DNA of 64,000 nt from Aridibacter sp965216195 (GCA_965216195.1 OZ244151.1:1364001-1428000); one strand, 5' to 3'; shown: positions 1-9,282, counted from the stretch's first letter. The notes: a model not told the origin generated them from the letters alone. Numbers and translations: made by a program.

Positions 1-276
1 TTTGCCTATCTTTTCACCAAGAACAAGGGTAAAAAGCGTTGGAAGCGAAAGCTAGCAGGGCGAATCATCGGCAAATCAATCTTAGATAATAGCGTCGCTG
101 TTTTTCTAAGCAGCGGTAGCAACGAAGCGGTTTTTGTAAATCTAAAAAATGGAAAAATCGTAAACCGTATTGAAGTAGGTGTTGATCAATGGTTTGTAAG
201 CCCACCTAGGTACGTTGGCGGTAAGGTTATTCTTCCTACGAACGACGGTTTATCGGCATTTAGTCCAAGCTGTTAA
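1..276 (+). CDS. C-terminal end of a beta-propeller (PQQ/WD40-like) protein, partial
   Basis: The first frame is open from the left edge to a TAA at 274-276 and gives 91 residues. The peptide alternates hydrophobic strands with Gly/Asn turns, with pieces such as VFVNLKNGKIVNRIEVG and GGKVILPTNDGLSAFSPSC, the pattern of PQQ-binding-like beta-propeller blades in which a stored value is followed by a new readout. The N-terminal part lies outside the window, so the full architecture and any enzyme domain cannot be judged. It converges on the LptF-LptG gene, whose stop lies 8 bases further on. The fold assignment rests on the repeat look alone. Confidence 0.6.
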   Translation, partial: FAYLFTKNKGKKRWKRKLAGRIIGKSILDNSVAVFLSSGSNEAVFVNLKNGKIVNRIEVGVDQWFVSPPRYVGGKVILPTNDGLSAFSPSC

Positions 277-284
277 CAACTCAT

Positions 285-2600
285 CTAGGTTCTAGTTCGT
301 GTAAGCAGATAAACTCCAAACATGGCAAAAATCGCCAAGGGCCCCCAGACGGCTAGCGCCGGCGAAATGTAGCCGCTCGTTCCGAATTGGGAAAAAATGT
401 TTGTCGTTCCCATAAACAAGAGCCAAATCACAACTGCAAAACCGAGAGTTACAACATTTCCCCGACGACCTAAACTCAATGCAAAGGGCGCACTAAATAA
501 GGTGATTATAAGAGGCAAGAAAGGCGTCGAGTATTTTTTGTGAAGCGATATTCCGTATGTTCGCCGCTCTTCAGCAGAAAGACTGTTATCCGCCTTAGCT
601 GCTGTTTCGTCAAGATCAAGATGACTGGGTTTCGTTATCGTTTGAGCAAAGGGATTTGTCGACACGGCACGTTCACCGGAGACGGCGGTTTTTTCAAAAC
701 TCTCTTGGTTTGTCAGGTCAAACTCATTTCCCTCGCCCAGAAAAACTATTTTATTGGGTTCCCATCTGGCTTTTTCAGCCGTTAATAACCTTTTTAATCT
801 TGAATGGTTGGGGTCAATTTCAAAGATACGCAAATCTGAAACAACTGACATCTCGTTATCAGACGCGGCCTTCCGTTTAAAAGAGTAAATCGCATCCTCA
901 CTCGCAACCCAAGACTTTCCTTGTTTGTCTACGGTCTTATTACGGCTCCGGATTTGATCTCTTATAGCGTCCTGCTTTCGATTTGCTTCGGTCAAAACCC
1001 ACTCCTGAATGCCGAAATTGAAAAGACCGACCAGGATCATCAATATAAAACACGGAAGCATTAGGCGATATATGCTCTGTCCCGCCGCAGTCCAAGTAAC
1101 AATTTCGTTTTGTCTGGATTTGATAATGTATGTTGCAAGGGTCGCGATCATCAAAGCCGAGGGCGATATCTGATCGTAGATAAAAGGGATCAGAAAAAAA
1201 AGAAATGTTACAAGCAGCGTAAAACCGTTTTCGATTGTTCCGGCAAACTTCCAAAGTTCAAACGCCGTAAAAATCATGAAAATCGCCGAAAGAAATCCAA
1301 GCGTAAGCAGGTAGTTTTTAACCAGATTCCAGATTAAATCGAGGTCTAATATTCCCGTAGTTAAATCCACATAGGAACTTTTTTTGGATATCTTCTCTGC
1401 TTTCTTCCCGGACTCTCCCTCGTCACCGCTCGCGCCAAAGAAACTGGGTATCGAAAAAGTACGGGAAATAAAAAGCCTCTGCGAAAGGAACAGCCATACA
1501 ATAACGAGTATCGAGGTTGAAAGTGGAATCAAACCGCCTACAAAAAGGCTTATAGCTTCGGTTCTTACCAGTTGCTCGCCTAAAAGAGCCAAAAGATAAT
1601 ATGCGACGAGACTTACAAGCGCTAGAAAGACGCCAAAACCTCTCCCTCCCCGATTAAATTTCGTGACCAGAGCGACGCCAAGAAGTGAAAACAGAAGAGG
1701 TGTGATTGAAAGCAAAATCCGTCGTTGCCATAACACCAAAGCATCCGTGCGTTTGTGCCCTTCAAGGGTCGCCGCGTGGCGTGCCAACTCACGCAAGCCC
1801 ATTTCTTCAGGCGTACGCTTTGTTTCGGAAAGCTTCTCGATAATCTCACTGCGCTTTGTCTGAACCACTAAGCGTAGATCCTTTACGCTCTCGTAAACAA
1901 CTTTCTTTGGCGAATCCCCAATCTTGCCTTTCCCTTCGCCACTAAAGGTATTAACCCACGCATCGCTTAAAACAATCTCGGAATCGTCATCTGAAGTATC
2001 AATCCTTCCTTCTTTTGCCGTTATCAGACGCACTTCATTGTTTTCTTTGTCGTCGTGATAAATGAATACGCCCTGCCAGTTTCCATCCTTCCGGTTTCCG
2101 TCCTTTACATAAACAGTAAAACCCTCAATATCGGTATTAAACGTCCCCGGAGCGATCGGTGATTCGAGTTTATGTAAGGCAGCCTGGAGCGCGACCCTTC
2201 TGACTATTTGAGCAGCAAACGGCACACCTTTTAGGTTTATAAAAACGGCGAATGCCGATAGCAAAATCGCGAGAAAAACAATTGGAATAGTAATTTGTAG
2301 GTTCCCTACACCTGCCGCTCGCAGCGCAGTTATCTCGCTATCGCCTTGCATTCGGGAGAGTCCGATTATTACGCCGACAAGAGCCGCAACCGGACATGTG
2401 AAAGCGATTACATTTGGAACCAGGGCAATCGTTAATTGCCAGATTAGATGATCAGGAATGGCGGTGTTAAAAAGCAGATCTGAATATCTTCCCGCCTGCT
2501 GTACAAACAGTATTACGCTCAGCAGCATCCAGGTAATCAAGAAATACGGGATCACTGCTCGAAGTATGTGCCACGAGATTGTATGGCTAAACTGCCTCAT
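285..2600 (-). CDS. Fused LptF-LptG permease of the LPS exporter
   Basis: This 771-residue membrane protein carries two YjgP/YjgQ permease domains in tandem. The first runs from about residue 8 to 375 and the second from about 420 to 770, joined by a Ser/Lys-rich linker near 385-410. Each half has the family layout: two or three N-terminal membrane helices, a periplasmic beta-jellyroll domain, and three C-terminal helices. In most bacteria LptF and LptG are separate proteins of about 360 residues that pair with the LptB ATPase to extract LPS from the inner membrane. Here one chain supplies both. The start ATG lies inside the end of recO (14-base overlap), so the two are co-transcribed and probably translationally coupled. 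LptB and LptC/LptA are encoded near 47-52 kb. Confidence 0.88.
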   Translation of the reverse strand: MRQFSHTISWHILRAVIPYFLITWMLLSVILFVQQAGRYSDLLFNTAIPDHLIWQLTIALVPNVIAFTCPVAALVGVIIGLSRMQGDSEITALRAAGVGNLQITIPIVFLAILLSAFAVFINLKGVPFAAQIVRRVALQAALHKLESPIAPGTFNTDIEGFTVYVKDGNRKDGNWQGVFIYHDDKENNEVRLITAKEGRIDTSDDDSEIVLSDAWVNTFSGEGKGKIGDSPKKVVYESVKDLRLVVQTKRSEIIEKLSETKRTPEEMGLRELARHAATLEGHKRTDALVLWQRRILLSITPLLFSLLGVALVTKFNRGGRGFGVFLALVSLVAYYLLALLGEQLVRTEAISLFVGGLIPLSTSILVIVWLFLSQRLFISRTFSIPSFFGASGDEGESGKKAEKISKKSSYVDLTTGILDLDLIWNLVKNYLLTLGFLSAIFMIFTAFELWKFAGTIENGFTLLVTFLFFLIPFIYDQISPSALMIATLATYIIKSRQNEIVTWTAAGQSIYRLMLPCFILMILVGLFNFGIQEWVLTEANRKQDAIRDQIRSRNKTVDKQGKSWVASEDAIYSFKRKAASDNEMSVVSDLRIFEIDPNHSRLKRLLTAEKARWEPNKIVFLGEGNEFDLTNQESFEKTAVSGERAVSTNPFAQTITKPSHLDLDETAAKADNSLSAEERRTYGISLHKKYSTPFLPLIITLFSAPFALSLGRRGNVVTLGFAVVIWLLFMGTTNIFSQFGTSGYISPALAVWGPLAIFAMFGVYLLTRTRT

Positions 2601-3342
2601 GTTTCAGCTCAACAGGCCTCACTCTTACTTTCTTATCAAGTACGCGCGAGATTATTCGACGTAAAATCGAAGACACCGATAGGATCGCCTCAAGCCTGCC
2701 CGAATACTCCTCTGAAAACTTGCCAGGAGACAGCTTTTTGAGGTGCTCAAACAGCTGACGGAACTCCGGCGTGACTTCCTCCATCCTCGATCCGTCGCAG
2801 TTTCCGCAAACGAGATTAAAATCTAAATCAAGATACGTTTTTTCGTGCGCAGCTAGCTTCCTCGCACACTTTCCACATTTACTCCAATCAGGAATGTACC
2901 CGGAAAGACTCAGTATCCAATACTCGAAGTAGCAAGAAATCGCTTCGAAGCCTTCGGAATCTTCGGAGCCCTGCTCCAAACACGCTTTCACCATTCGATA
3001 AAGTTTCTCGTTGGGTTCGTGAGGCGGGGCAAAATCATTGATCAAATCCACCAGATAGGCGTATGTCTTCAGAAAGTCAGGGTCGCTTGCGCTTTCAAAA
3101 AAGGAGCTTTTTAATTCTATTTGCTGGATTAGCGCCAGATCGCGTTCTTCCTTCAGGATATATGTGAGGTCGACAATCGAAAAAGGTTCTAACCCTCCGC
3201 CAAACTTGCTTTTTAGGCGTTTAGCCCCCTTCGCGACGCCGCGGATTAGGCCTTCCTCTTTGCTAAGAAACACAGCGATTTTATCCGCGTCTGCCAAATT
3301 ATAGGTCCGCAGGATAATCGCTTCTGTTTCATAAAACGCCAT
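2587..3342 (-). CDS. recO: DNA repair protein RecO
   Basis: RecO loads RecA onto SSB-coated single strands in the RecFOR recombination pathway. The protein has 251 residues, the usual size. The N-terminal OB-fold begins with the typical ETEAIILRTYNLADADKI segment, in which such proteins read 'xAIVLxxxxxxExDxI'. A zinc-binding knob in the C-terminal part is intact, with Cys156, Cys159, Cys179 and Cys182 in two CxxC pairs. The gene sits between a 56-residue membrane protein (3-base gap) and lptFG (overlap) in one minus-strand operon. Nothing unusual is seen in it. Confidence 0.93.
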   Translation of the reverse strand: MAFYETEAIILRTYNLADADKIAVFLSKEEGLIRGVAKGAKRLKSKFGGGLEPFSIVDLTYILKEERDLALIQQIELKSSFFESASDPDFLKTYAYLVDLINDFAPPHEPNEKLYRMVKACLEQGSEDSEGFEAISCYFEYWILSLSGYIPDWSKCGKCARKLAAHEKTYLDLDFNLVCGNCDGSRMEEVTPEFRQLFEHLKKLSPGKFSEEYSGRLEAILSVSSILRRIISRVLDKKVRVRPVELKHEAV

Positions 3343-3345
3343 CTG

Positions 3346-3516
3346 TTACCAGGGAAGGAAATAGAAAACCCAGGCCATAACAAGACTAATGCCTATGAAC
3401 TGGGCGAAAACTTTGAGTCCGTAAAGAACCCGCTGCTGCAGATCGCCGCTTGCAAAAACCGCAAAAGCAATAGAAACAAGGGCACCGAAGGCAATTAAAT
3501 AAAGGAAATGAATCAT
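3346..3516 (-). CDS. Small two-helix membrane protein (56 aa)
   Basis: This short frame starts MIHFLYLIAFGALVSI and ends AWVFYFLPW. It has two clear hydrophobic segments, at about residues 3-22 and 37-54, with a short charged loop (SGDLQQRV) between them. Its ATG overlaps the TGA of the upstream 126-residue gene in an ATGA junction, and its stop lies 3 bases before the recO start. This tight spacing is the main reason to call it real. I do not recognise a family. It is probably an inner-membrane protein translated with its upstream neighbour. Confidence 0.7.
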   Translation of the reverse strand: MIHFLYLIAFGALVSIAFAVFASGDLQQRVLYGLKVFAQFIGISLVMAWVFYFLPW

Positions 3517-3893
3517 CGTTTCCTCCCGCTACTCAGATCAACCGCGTCAACAACCGCCAGGAGATTTAACAAACCCGAAACCTCTAAAAATCTTCCACCA
3601 TACTCAAACGTCGCCCACGAGGCTACATCCCTCGGTGCATCGCTCCCAAGAAAAAAGCTAATTGCTGCGCCCAGCCCATTACCAAGCCTTGCAAAAGTGT
3701 TTAAGAGGTAGAGTAGCGCACCATCCTTAAAATCAAAGCCTGGATAGTACGCGCCGCCACTTACAATCGCGACGATAAACATCGTCCAAACAACCAACCC
3801 GACAACCACACCACGCTGCCAATAACCCTGCTGTATATGCCCATAGCCGGGTAAAAGCCAAGAAATTAAACCAATTACAAACGGATTATCCAT
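3513..3893 (-). CDS. Small multi-pass membrane protein, function unknown
   Basis: This is a 126-residue membrane protein. It opens with NPFVIGLISWLLPGYGHIQQG, the 'xAxLLxxxxPGxGHxYxG' start seen in TM2-like and DUF6677-like small proteins of acidobacteria and relatives. Hydrophobic segments lie at about residues 5-16, 28-46 and 62-82, followed by a less hydrophobic C-terminal third ending in a basic SSGRKR. It is the first gene of the operon leading into the 56-residue protein, recO and lptFG. The match to TM2/DUF6677-type proteins is from memory of the N-terminal motif only, and no biochemical role can be assigned. Confidence 0.7.
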   Translation of the reverse strand: MDNPFVIGLISWLLPGYGHIQQGYWQRGVVVGLVVWTMFIVAIVSGGAYYPGFDFKDGALLYLLNTFARLGNGLGAAISFFLGSDAPRDVASWATFEYGGRFLEVSGLLNLLAVVDAVDLSSGRKR

Positions 3894-3974
3894 AACAAGT
3901 GAAAATAATACAAACTAATATAAAACTTTAATAGGCAACGCGCAATTTATTCTATCAACGCAGTTTATCCTAAA

Positions 3975-5165
3975 TTAATTTCCATAAATCAAATACGGTT
4001 TTCGCATCTTTGCAAAGGCTTCTTCGTCTGACTTCCAGCTATCCTTTATTTCGTCGATAGTTGCTCCCTTCTCAAACTGTTCGCGAAGTTTTGTTGTACC
4101 CGCTATTACATCAAAAGGATTTCGGTCGTAAACATATTCATATGGGGGAGATTTCCAATCAAAATCAGCCGAATACATGTCGAAAATCGTTTTTATCATC
4201 GCGATTCCCGTAATCACCGGTTCAAAAATATCGCGGTTGGTCACGTGCAGAAAAACTCCGCCGCAAACCTCGTTTGCATACTTCTGAAATGTCGGCAAAA
4301 AATTAGTAGACCTAAAAGTTACGCCCGTCAGCTCCAACGTTTGCAGTACATCGGCGTAATCGTTTGCATCAATATAAGGTGCACCAACATATTCAAAAGG
4401 GCGTGTCGTCCCCCTGCCTTCCGAAACCTGGGTTCCCTCAAAATAGACGGTCCCTGGAAAAACAATCGCAGTATCAACCGTCGGCATATTTGGCGAAGGA
4501 ATTACCCAAGGGGCGTTCGTCTCGTCAAAATAAAGATCCCGCCGCCAACCTTCCATTTCAATGACCGTCAAATCACAGTTTATACGAAACTCTTTGTTGA
4601 ATAGTTTTGCGAGTTCTCCTACTGTCATCCCATGACGCATGGGAATCGGGTATTGCCCGACAAAAGACTCGTGTCCTTCCTCCAGTAAACTTCCCTCGAT
4701 ATCCGTTCCGTTTATAGGGTTTGGACGATCGCAGACGTACATCTTTTTTCCGAACTTGGCGCACGCCGCCATCGCATTCGCCATCGTATAAATAAATGTA
4801 TAAACTCGTCCGCCTATGTCCTGCAGATCGAAAACCAGGGCATCGATATCCGCGAGCATTGCTTCAGTCGGTTCCCGCGTATCACTGTAGAGCGAATAAA
4901 CAGGTAGTCCCGTTTTGGAGTCAATCGAGTGAGAAGTCTCGATCATATTGTCCTGTACGTCCCCACGAATTCCGTGTTGCGGACCAAACAGCGCCTTCAT
5001 GTCTATCTCAGGCGTTTCATGAAAAATATCGGCAAAATGATGGAATTTGTGATTGACCGACGCCTGATTGCAGATAAGCCCCACGCGAAGTCCTTTTAGA
5101 TCCTTTATCCGGTCGGTAATTAACACCTCAGAGCCGAGATTAACTTTAACTCTTTTTTTTAGCAT
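3975..5165 (-). CDS. namZ: Exo-beta-N-acetylmuramidase NamZ-like (DUF1343)
   Basis: The 396-residue protein belongs to the DUF1343 family, whose characterised member NamZ removes N-acetylmuramic acid from the non-reducing ends of peptidoglycan fragments. Family landmarks are visible: GLICNQASVNHKFHH near the start, LFGPQHGIRGDVQDNM, PVYSLYSDTREPT, FDLQDIGGRVYTFIYTM, DRPNPINGTDIEGSLLEEG and PSPNMPTVDTAIVFPGT with EGTQVSEGRGTT. The chain begins LKKRVKVNLGSE with no signal peptide, so it is probably cytoplasmic and acts in recycling of wall fragments. It stands alone, divergent from hslV, with a 216-base spacer. The start ATG directly follows a TTAACATATG stretch with no good Shine-Dalgarno site. 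Confidence 0.88.
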   Translation of the reverse strand: MLKKRVKVNLGSEVLITDRIKDLKGLRVGLICNQASVNHKFHHFADIFHETPEIDMKALFGPQHGIRGDVQDNMIETSHSIDSKTGLPVYSLYSDTREPTEAMLADIDALVFDLQDIGGRVYTFIYTMANAMAACAKFGKKMYVCDRPNPINGTDIEGSLLEEGHESFVGQYPIPMRHGMTVGELAKLFNKEFRINCDLTVIEMEGWRRDLYFDETNAPWVIPSPNMPTVDTAIVFPGTVYFEGTQVSEGRGTTRPFEYVGAPYIDANDYADVLQTLELTGVTFRSTNFLPTFQKYANEVCGGVFLHVTNRDIFEPVITGIAMIKTIFDMYSADFDWKSPPYEYVYDRNPFDVIAGTTKLREQFEKGATIDEIKDSWKSDEEAFAKMRKPYLIYGN

Positions 5166-5381
5166 ATGTTAACTACCTACAACTAAGAATTTACTTGAAA
5201 TATAATAATCATTATTTTCGATGTCGATTTTCACGTATTTTTGCCCTGACCCAACATGAACTAACCAGATCGAAAACCCTCTGCGCCTCGCCCGGACGGC
5301 GTAACGATTATGTTCAGATATTAGTAGTGTGATGTCAATTTGAGCATTTCAAATTAAAGATTTATCATCTAACAATAGCTT

Positions 5382-5933
5382 ATGGAAATCGAAAAAATCA
5401 CTTCGGACATACGTTCCACCACGGTCATCCTCGTTAAAAGAGATGGTAAAACAGCTATGGCCGGAGACGGCCAGGTTACGTTAGGCGAGACGGTTATAAA
5501 AGGAAACGCCAGAAAAGTTCGTCGCATACATAATGATCAGGTATTGGTTGGTTTTGCAGGCGCAACGGCGGATGCTTTTACCTTACTTTCACGTTTTGAA
5601 TCAAAACTGGAGCAGTTTCAAGGGCAGCTCGAGCGCGCCTCAATCGAACTGACAAAAGATTGGAGAACTGACAAGTATTTAAGGCATCTGGAAGCGCTCA
5701 TGATCGTCGCGGATAAGGAAGACTCTTTTTTAATCTCTGGAAAAGGCGATGTTATTGCTTCGGATGAAGGCATTCTTTCGGTTGGCTCCGGAAGCATGTA
5801 CGCGATCGCAGCCGCACGCGCGCTCGTAAAACACACTGATCTGTCTGCAAAAGACGTTGCAAACGAATCATTGAAGGTTGCAGGAGACATCTGCATTTAT
5901 ACAAACTCGGACATAATACTTGAGGAATTATAA
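5382..5933 (+). CDS. hslV: ATP-dependent protease subunit HslV
   Basis: HslV (ClpQ) is the proteolytic core of the HslUV protease, a double hexameric ring with an N-terminal threonine nucleophile. The 183-residue chain matches the family throughout: AGDGQVTLGETVIKGNARKV, VGFAGATADAFTLLSRFE, KDWRTDKYLRHLEALMIV and the C-terminal GDICIYTN. The catalytic threonine should be Thr13 in STTVILVKRDG, so a 12-residue propeptide (MEIEKITSDIRS) must be removed. The Escherichia coli enzyme loses only its Met, and the longer leader resembles those of Gram-positive relatives. hslU follows 30 bases downstream. Confidence 0.96.
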   Translation: MEIEKITSDIRSTTVILVKRDGKTAMAGDGQVTLGETVIKGNARKVRRIHNDQVLVGFAGATADAFTLLSRFESKLEQFQGQLERASIELTKDWRTDKYLRHLEALMIVADKEDSFLISGKGDVIASDEGILSVGSGSMYAIAAARALVKHTDLSAKDVANESLKVAGDICIYTNSDIILEEL

Positions 5934-5963
5934 GCGATCAGTAATCGCAACGAATTAGGCATA

Positions 5964-7382
5964 ATGGCAATATCTTTAGGCGGAAAAATCAAGGAATTAC
6001 TCAGCAAACCTAAACTCGACGATTTAACACCTCGTCAGATCGTGGCTGAGTTGGACAAATACGTTGTCGGGCAGGACAAGGCGAAGCGGGCAGTGGCAAT
6101 AGCGCTTAGAAACCGTATCCGAAGGCAAAAACTGCCGCCGGAGGTCGCTCGTGATGTTTTACCAAAAAACATTTTGATGATCGGCTCGACCGGTATTGGT
6201 AAAACAGAAATCGCCAGGCGCTTGGCAAACTTGGCTAATTCGCCGTTCATTAAGATTGAGGCGTCAAAATTTACGGAAGTAGGGTATGTTGGACGCGATG
6301 TCGAGAGCATGGTTCGTGAGTTAACCGATATCGCAGTGGATATGACTAAGCAAGCCGCGTTTGAAGATGTGCAGGAGCGCGCGGAGCAAAACGTGGAAGA
6401 AGATATCCTAAACTTACTGTTGCCATCCTCCAACTCTTTTGACGATTTCCCTAGTGATCCGTCAATTGATGTTATCGATGAAAATCCAGCGCCGAATCTT
6501 AATCGCACTCGCGAGAAATTGAAAAAGCAGCTGAGAAACGGTGAGTTGGAAGATAGAGTTATAGAAATAGAAGCTCAGGATCGTTCCGGGCGTATGATCG
6601 ACTTCGTCGGCGGACAAGGGATGGAAGATATGGGTGTCAATCTGGGGGATATGTTTGGTAACCTCTTTCCTTCCAAAACCGTGAAGCGCCGAATGAAGAT
6701 TTCGGAAGCTCGACAATATATGTTGCGCGAAGAGCAGGAAAACCTCATCGATATGGAACAGATTACCAGAGAAGCGATTGAAAAGACCGAGTCGTCTGGT
6801 TTCATTTTCCTGGACGAGATCGACAAGATCGCCGGCAATGACAGCGGCGGCAGCGGTCCTGATGTCTCGAGAGAAGGCGTTCAGAGAGATCTGCTCCCGA
6901 TCGTTGAAGGCACGACGGTCAACACTCGCTACGGGATGGTTAATACCGAGCATATCCTCTTTCTTGCCGCCGGTGCTTTTCATGTTTCAAAACCATCGGA
7001 CTTGATCCCCGAGCTTCAAGGTAGATTTCCGATCAGGGTCGAGCTTGAGTCACTTACGCTGGACGACTTTAAGCGCATTCTTATACAACCTAAGAACTCG
7101 CTTATTAAGCAGTATCAGGCTCTGCTTAACACCGAGGGGATCGAACTTACCTTTACTGAGGACGCTATCAGCGCCTTAGCTGAAATGACCGTGGAAATCA
7201 ACAAAACAACTGAAGATATAGGCGCCCGAAGACTCCACACTCTTTTGGAGAACCTGCTTGAGGAGATAAGCTTTGAAGGAAGCGAGCTTAAGGAGAAGAG
7301 CCAAACGATCGATGAGGCCTTTGTCCGGAATCGTTTGTCCGACCTCGTAGAAGACCAGGACTTAAGACAATACGTATTGTAA
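5964..7382 (+). CDS. hslU: HslU ATPase, unfoldase partner of HslV
   Basis: HslU (ClpY) is an AAA+ hexamer that unfolds substrates and feeds them into HslV. The 472-residue chain has TPRQIVAELDKYVVGQDKAK at about residues 22-41, the Walker A GSTGIGKTE near 71-79, an inserted I-domain with acidic and variable sequence (about 110-240), the Walker B FLDEIDKIAG near 280, the sensor segment PELQGRFPIRVEL and the second-region GARRLHTLLE. It ends in RQYVL, matching the C-terminal tail that docks into HslV pockets. The N-terminus is about 17 residues longer than the Escherichia coli protein. Confidence 0.96.
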   Translation: MAISLGGKIKELLSKPKLDDLTPRQIVAELDKYVVGQDKAKRAVAIALRNRIRRQKLPPEVARDVLPKNILMIGSTGIGKTEIARRLANLANSPFIKIEASKFTEVGYVGRDVESMVRELTDIAVDMTKQAAFEDVQERAEQNVEEDILNLLLPSSNSFDDFPSDPSIDVIDENPAPNLNRTREKLKKQLRNGELEDRVIEIEAQDRSGRMIDFVGGQGMEDMGVNLGDMFGNLFPSKTVKRRMKISEARQYMLREEQENLIDMEQITREAIEKTESSGFIFLDEIDKIAGNDSGGSGPDVSREGVQRDLLPIVEGTTVNTRYGMVNTEHILFLAAGAFHVSKPSDLIPELQGRFPIRVELESLTLDDFKRILIQPKNSLIKQYQALLNTEGIELTFTEDAISALAEMTVEINKTTEDIGARRLHTLLENLLEEISFEGSELKEKSQTIDEAFVRNRLSDLVEDQDLRQYVL

Positions 7383-7389
7383 TAAACAT

Positions 7390-8499
7390 ATGCTTATTAA
7401 GCAGTTTAATACGCTTAAAATGCCGAGACTGGCAATTAAGCGCACGGTCGTCACCATTTCCGTTCTGCTCATTCTGCTAGCGGCTTGCGGAAAGAGGAAG
7501 CCTCCGCTTCCACCGGTCGAGCGCGTACCTCAAACCGTGGAAATCACAGGCAAGCAAACTGGCAGCGTCGTTAACCTCGTATGGCAGATGCCGGCAAGAA
7601 ATGCCGCTAACGGTAAAACGTTGAACATACGGCGCGCAGACATTTATCGACTAGCGGAACCTTTAAGCTCTTCTCTTTCCCTTTCTGAAGAAGAGTTTTC
7701 CGCACGTAGCACCCTCATCGCCTCGATACCGATCGCCGACTCCGATTTCGGACTAAAGGAAAAAACATATACTGACCGCCTACAGTTTGCCGGGCAACAG
7801 GCACGCCTTTGGTATGCGGTGCGCTTTGTTAACGCCGCCGGGCAAAAAGCCGCATTTTCAAATTTCTTTTTGATTGAGCCGACCGCAAAAATAGCCAAAA
7901 AGCCCGGGTCTTTTAGAGCGGAAGTTACCCAAGACTCCATTAAACTTACTTGGACAGCTCCCGCGGAAAATGAAAACGGCTCAACCCCTGCAAACATTCT
8001 TGGATACAACGTTTATAGATCAGATGGCGATACGCCGTTCGAAAAGCTCAATGATAGTCCGGTGAATACGAATAGCTATGACGACAGTTTTTTCGAGTTT
8101 GACAAGGAGTATTCGTACTACGTGCGCGCAGCCTCCCTTGGCACCGGCGGGTTACCGGTAGAAAGCGCGGCTAGCGAGACGGTCTCTGTCGCGACAAAGG
8201 ATACGTTCGCTCCTACACCTCCGGGCTCAATCACGATTGCGGCGGCGCCAAACTCGATTTCAATTTTCTTCGCAACTAATCTTGAAAAGGACGTGGTCGA
8301 ATATCGCGTGTATCGCACAACAAATTTGTCTCTTCCGAAATCCAAATGGGATCTGTTAACGCCTAAGGGATTGAAAACGAACACTTTTCAGGACGCTAAA
8401 GTCCGGTCAGGTACAACCTATTACTACTACCTAACCGCGATCGATAAGGCTGGCAATGTCAGCTCCCCTTCTGAGATAGTCTCGGAAACCGCATTTTAA
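7390..8499 (+). CDS. Lipoprotein with fibronectin type III domains
   Basis: The 369-residue protein has an N-terminal signal with the lipobox LLAAC, so Cys35 of this start should be lipidated. It is followed by GKRKPPLPPVE, like the proline-rich segment after the lipidated Cys in YifL-type small lipoproteins. After that come two or three fibronectin type III-like domains, the clearer ones at about residues 165-265 (PGSFRAEVTQDSIKLTWTAP, YNVYRSDG, YYVRAAS) and 270-365 (PPGSITIAAAPNSIS, EYRVYRTT, YYYYLTAIDKAGN). An internal ATG 30 bases downstream (MPRLAIKR) would give a more usual signal peptide and may be the true start. It follows hslU by 7 bases. A role in surface binding is possible but not shown. 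Confidence 0.8.
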   Translation: MLIKQFNTLKMPRLAIKRTVVTISVLLILLAACGKRKPPLPPVERVPQTVEITGKQTGSVVNLVWQMPARNAANGKTLNIRRADIYRLAEPLSSSLSLSEEEFSARSTLIASIPIADSDFGLKEKTYTDRLQFAGQQARLWYAVRFVNAAGQKAAFSNFFLIEPTAKIAKKPGSFRAEVTQDSIKLTWTAPAENENGSTPANILGYNVYRSDGDTPFEKLNDSPVNTNSYDDSFFEFDKEYSYYVRAASLGTGGLPVESAASETVSVATKDTFAPTPPGSITIAAAPNSISIFFATNLEKDVVEYRVYRTTNLSLPKSKWDLLTPKGLKTNTFQDAKVRSGTTYYYYLTAIDKAGNVSSPSEIVSETAF

Positions 8500-8503
8500 G
8501 ATT

Positions 8504-9265
8504 ATGAAAATATGTCGGTTTAGATTTCAGGAAAAAGTCGAATACGGCGTACTGAAAGAAGACCAGATACTTCCGATAGGCGATTTTCCATCTGAGCCAC
8601 ACCCACTCGGAAGCCGTCGACCGATTTCACCCGATGAAGTTAAGATGCTTACGCCGGTTGAGCCATCGAAGATAGTTTGTATAGGAAGAAACTACGCCGA
8701 TCACGCAAAAGAACTCGGAAACGAAGTGCCTGAATACCCGCTCTTGTTTCTTAAGGCTCCGTCAGCCCTGATCATGAGCGGCGAAGACATCGTTTTGCCG
8801 AAGCAATCCAAACAGGTTGAGCACGAGGGCGAACTTGCCGTCATTATCGGCAGGGAGTGTAAGAATCTGCCTGAAAATGTTGATCCGCTTGAACACGTCC
8901 TCGGATATTTGTGTCTAAACGATGTCACGGCAAGAGACCTGCAGCGAAAAGACGTTCAATTCACGCGTGCAAAGTCATTTGATACTTTTTGCCCGGTTGG
9001 CGGAGTGATTGAAACCGAAATCGACCCCGCTGATTTGAGTATTCGCACTCGTGTTAATGGCGAAATCAAGCAGGATTCACGCACTTCAAAGATGGTGTTT
9101 GATATTCCGTTTTTAGTGCGATACATTTCAAACCAAATGACTCTATATCCAGGCGATCTTATTGCCACCGGAACACCTTCGGGAGTGTCAATGTTGCGCC
9201 CGGGAGACGTCTGCGAAGTTGAAATAGAGGGCTTGGAAATTTTACGCAATACCATTACTAAATAA
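8504..9265 (+). CDS. Fumarylacetoacetate hydrolase family enzyme
   Basis: The 253-residue protein has the FAH C-terminal fold used by fumarylpyruvate hydrolases, 2-hydroxyhepta-2,4-dienedioate isomerases and oxaloacetate tautomerases. The signature stretches are CIGRNYADHAKELG, FLKAPSALI, VEHEGELAVIIGREC with the metal-binding Glu pair, YLCLNDVTARDLQRKD, KSFDTFCPVGG and the late GDLIATGTPSGVSM. The metal site (Glu-Glu-Asp) is therefore intact. The exact substrate cannot be read from the sequence; close homologues are most often oxaloacetate decarboxylase/tautomerase-like. The start lies 4 bases after the preceding lipoprotein stop, so it is in the same transcript. Confidence 0.88.
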   Translation: MKICRFRFQEKVEYGVLKEDQILPIGDFPSEPHPLGSRRPISPDEVKMLTPVEPSKIVCIGRNYADHAKELGNEVPEYPLLFLKAPSALIMSGEDIVLPKQSKQVEHEGELAVIIGRECKNLPENVDPLEHVLGYLCLNDVTARDLQRKDVQFTRAKSFDTFCPVGGVIETEIDPADLSIRTRVNGEIKQDSRTSKMVFDIPFLVRYISNQMTLYPGDLIATGTPSGVSMLRPGDVCEVEIEGLEILRNTITK

Positions 9266-9282
9266 ACTTATCGGAGAAAATA

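Noticed and set aside
5166..5381. Riboswitch or RNA gene in the namZ-hslV spacer
   Set aside because: No recognisable riboswitch core or stable hairpin set; only AT-rich promoter-like sequence is seen.
6462..6983. 173-codon open frame antisense to hslU
   Set aside because: Complete overlap with well-conserved hslU and no recognisable domain; treated as a shadow frame.
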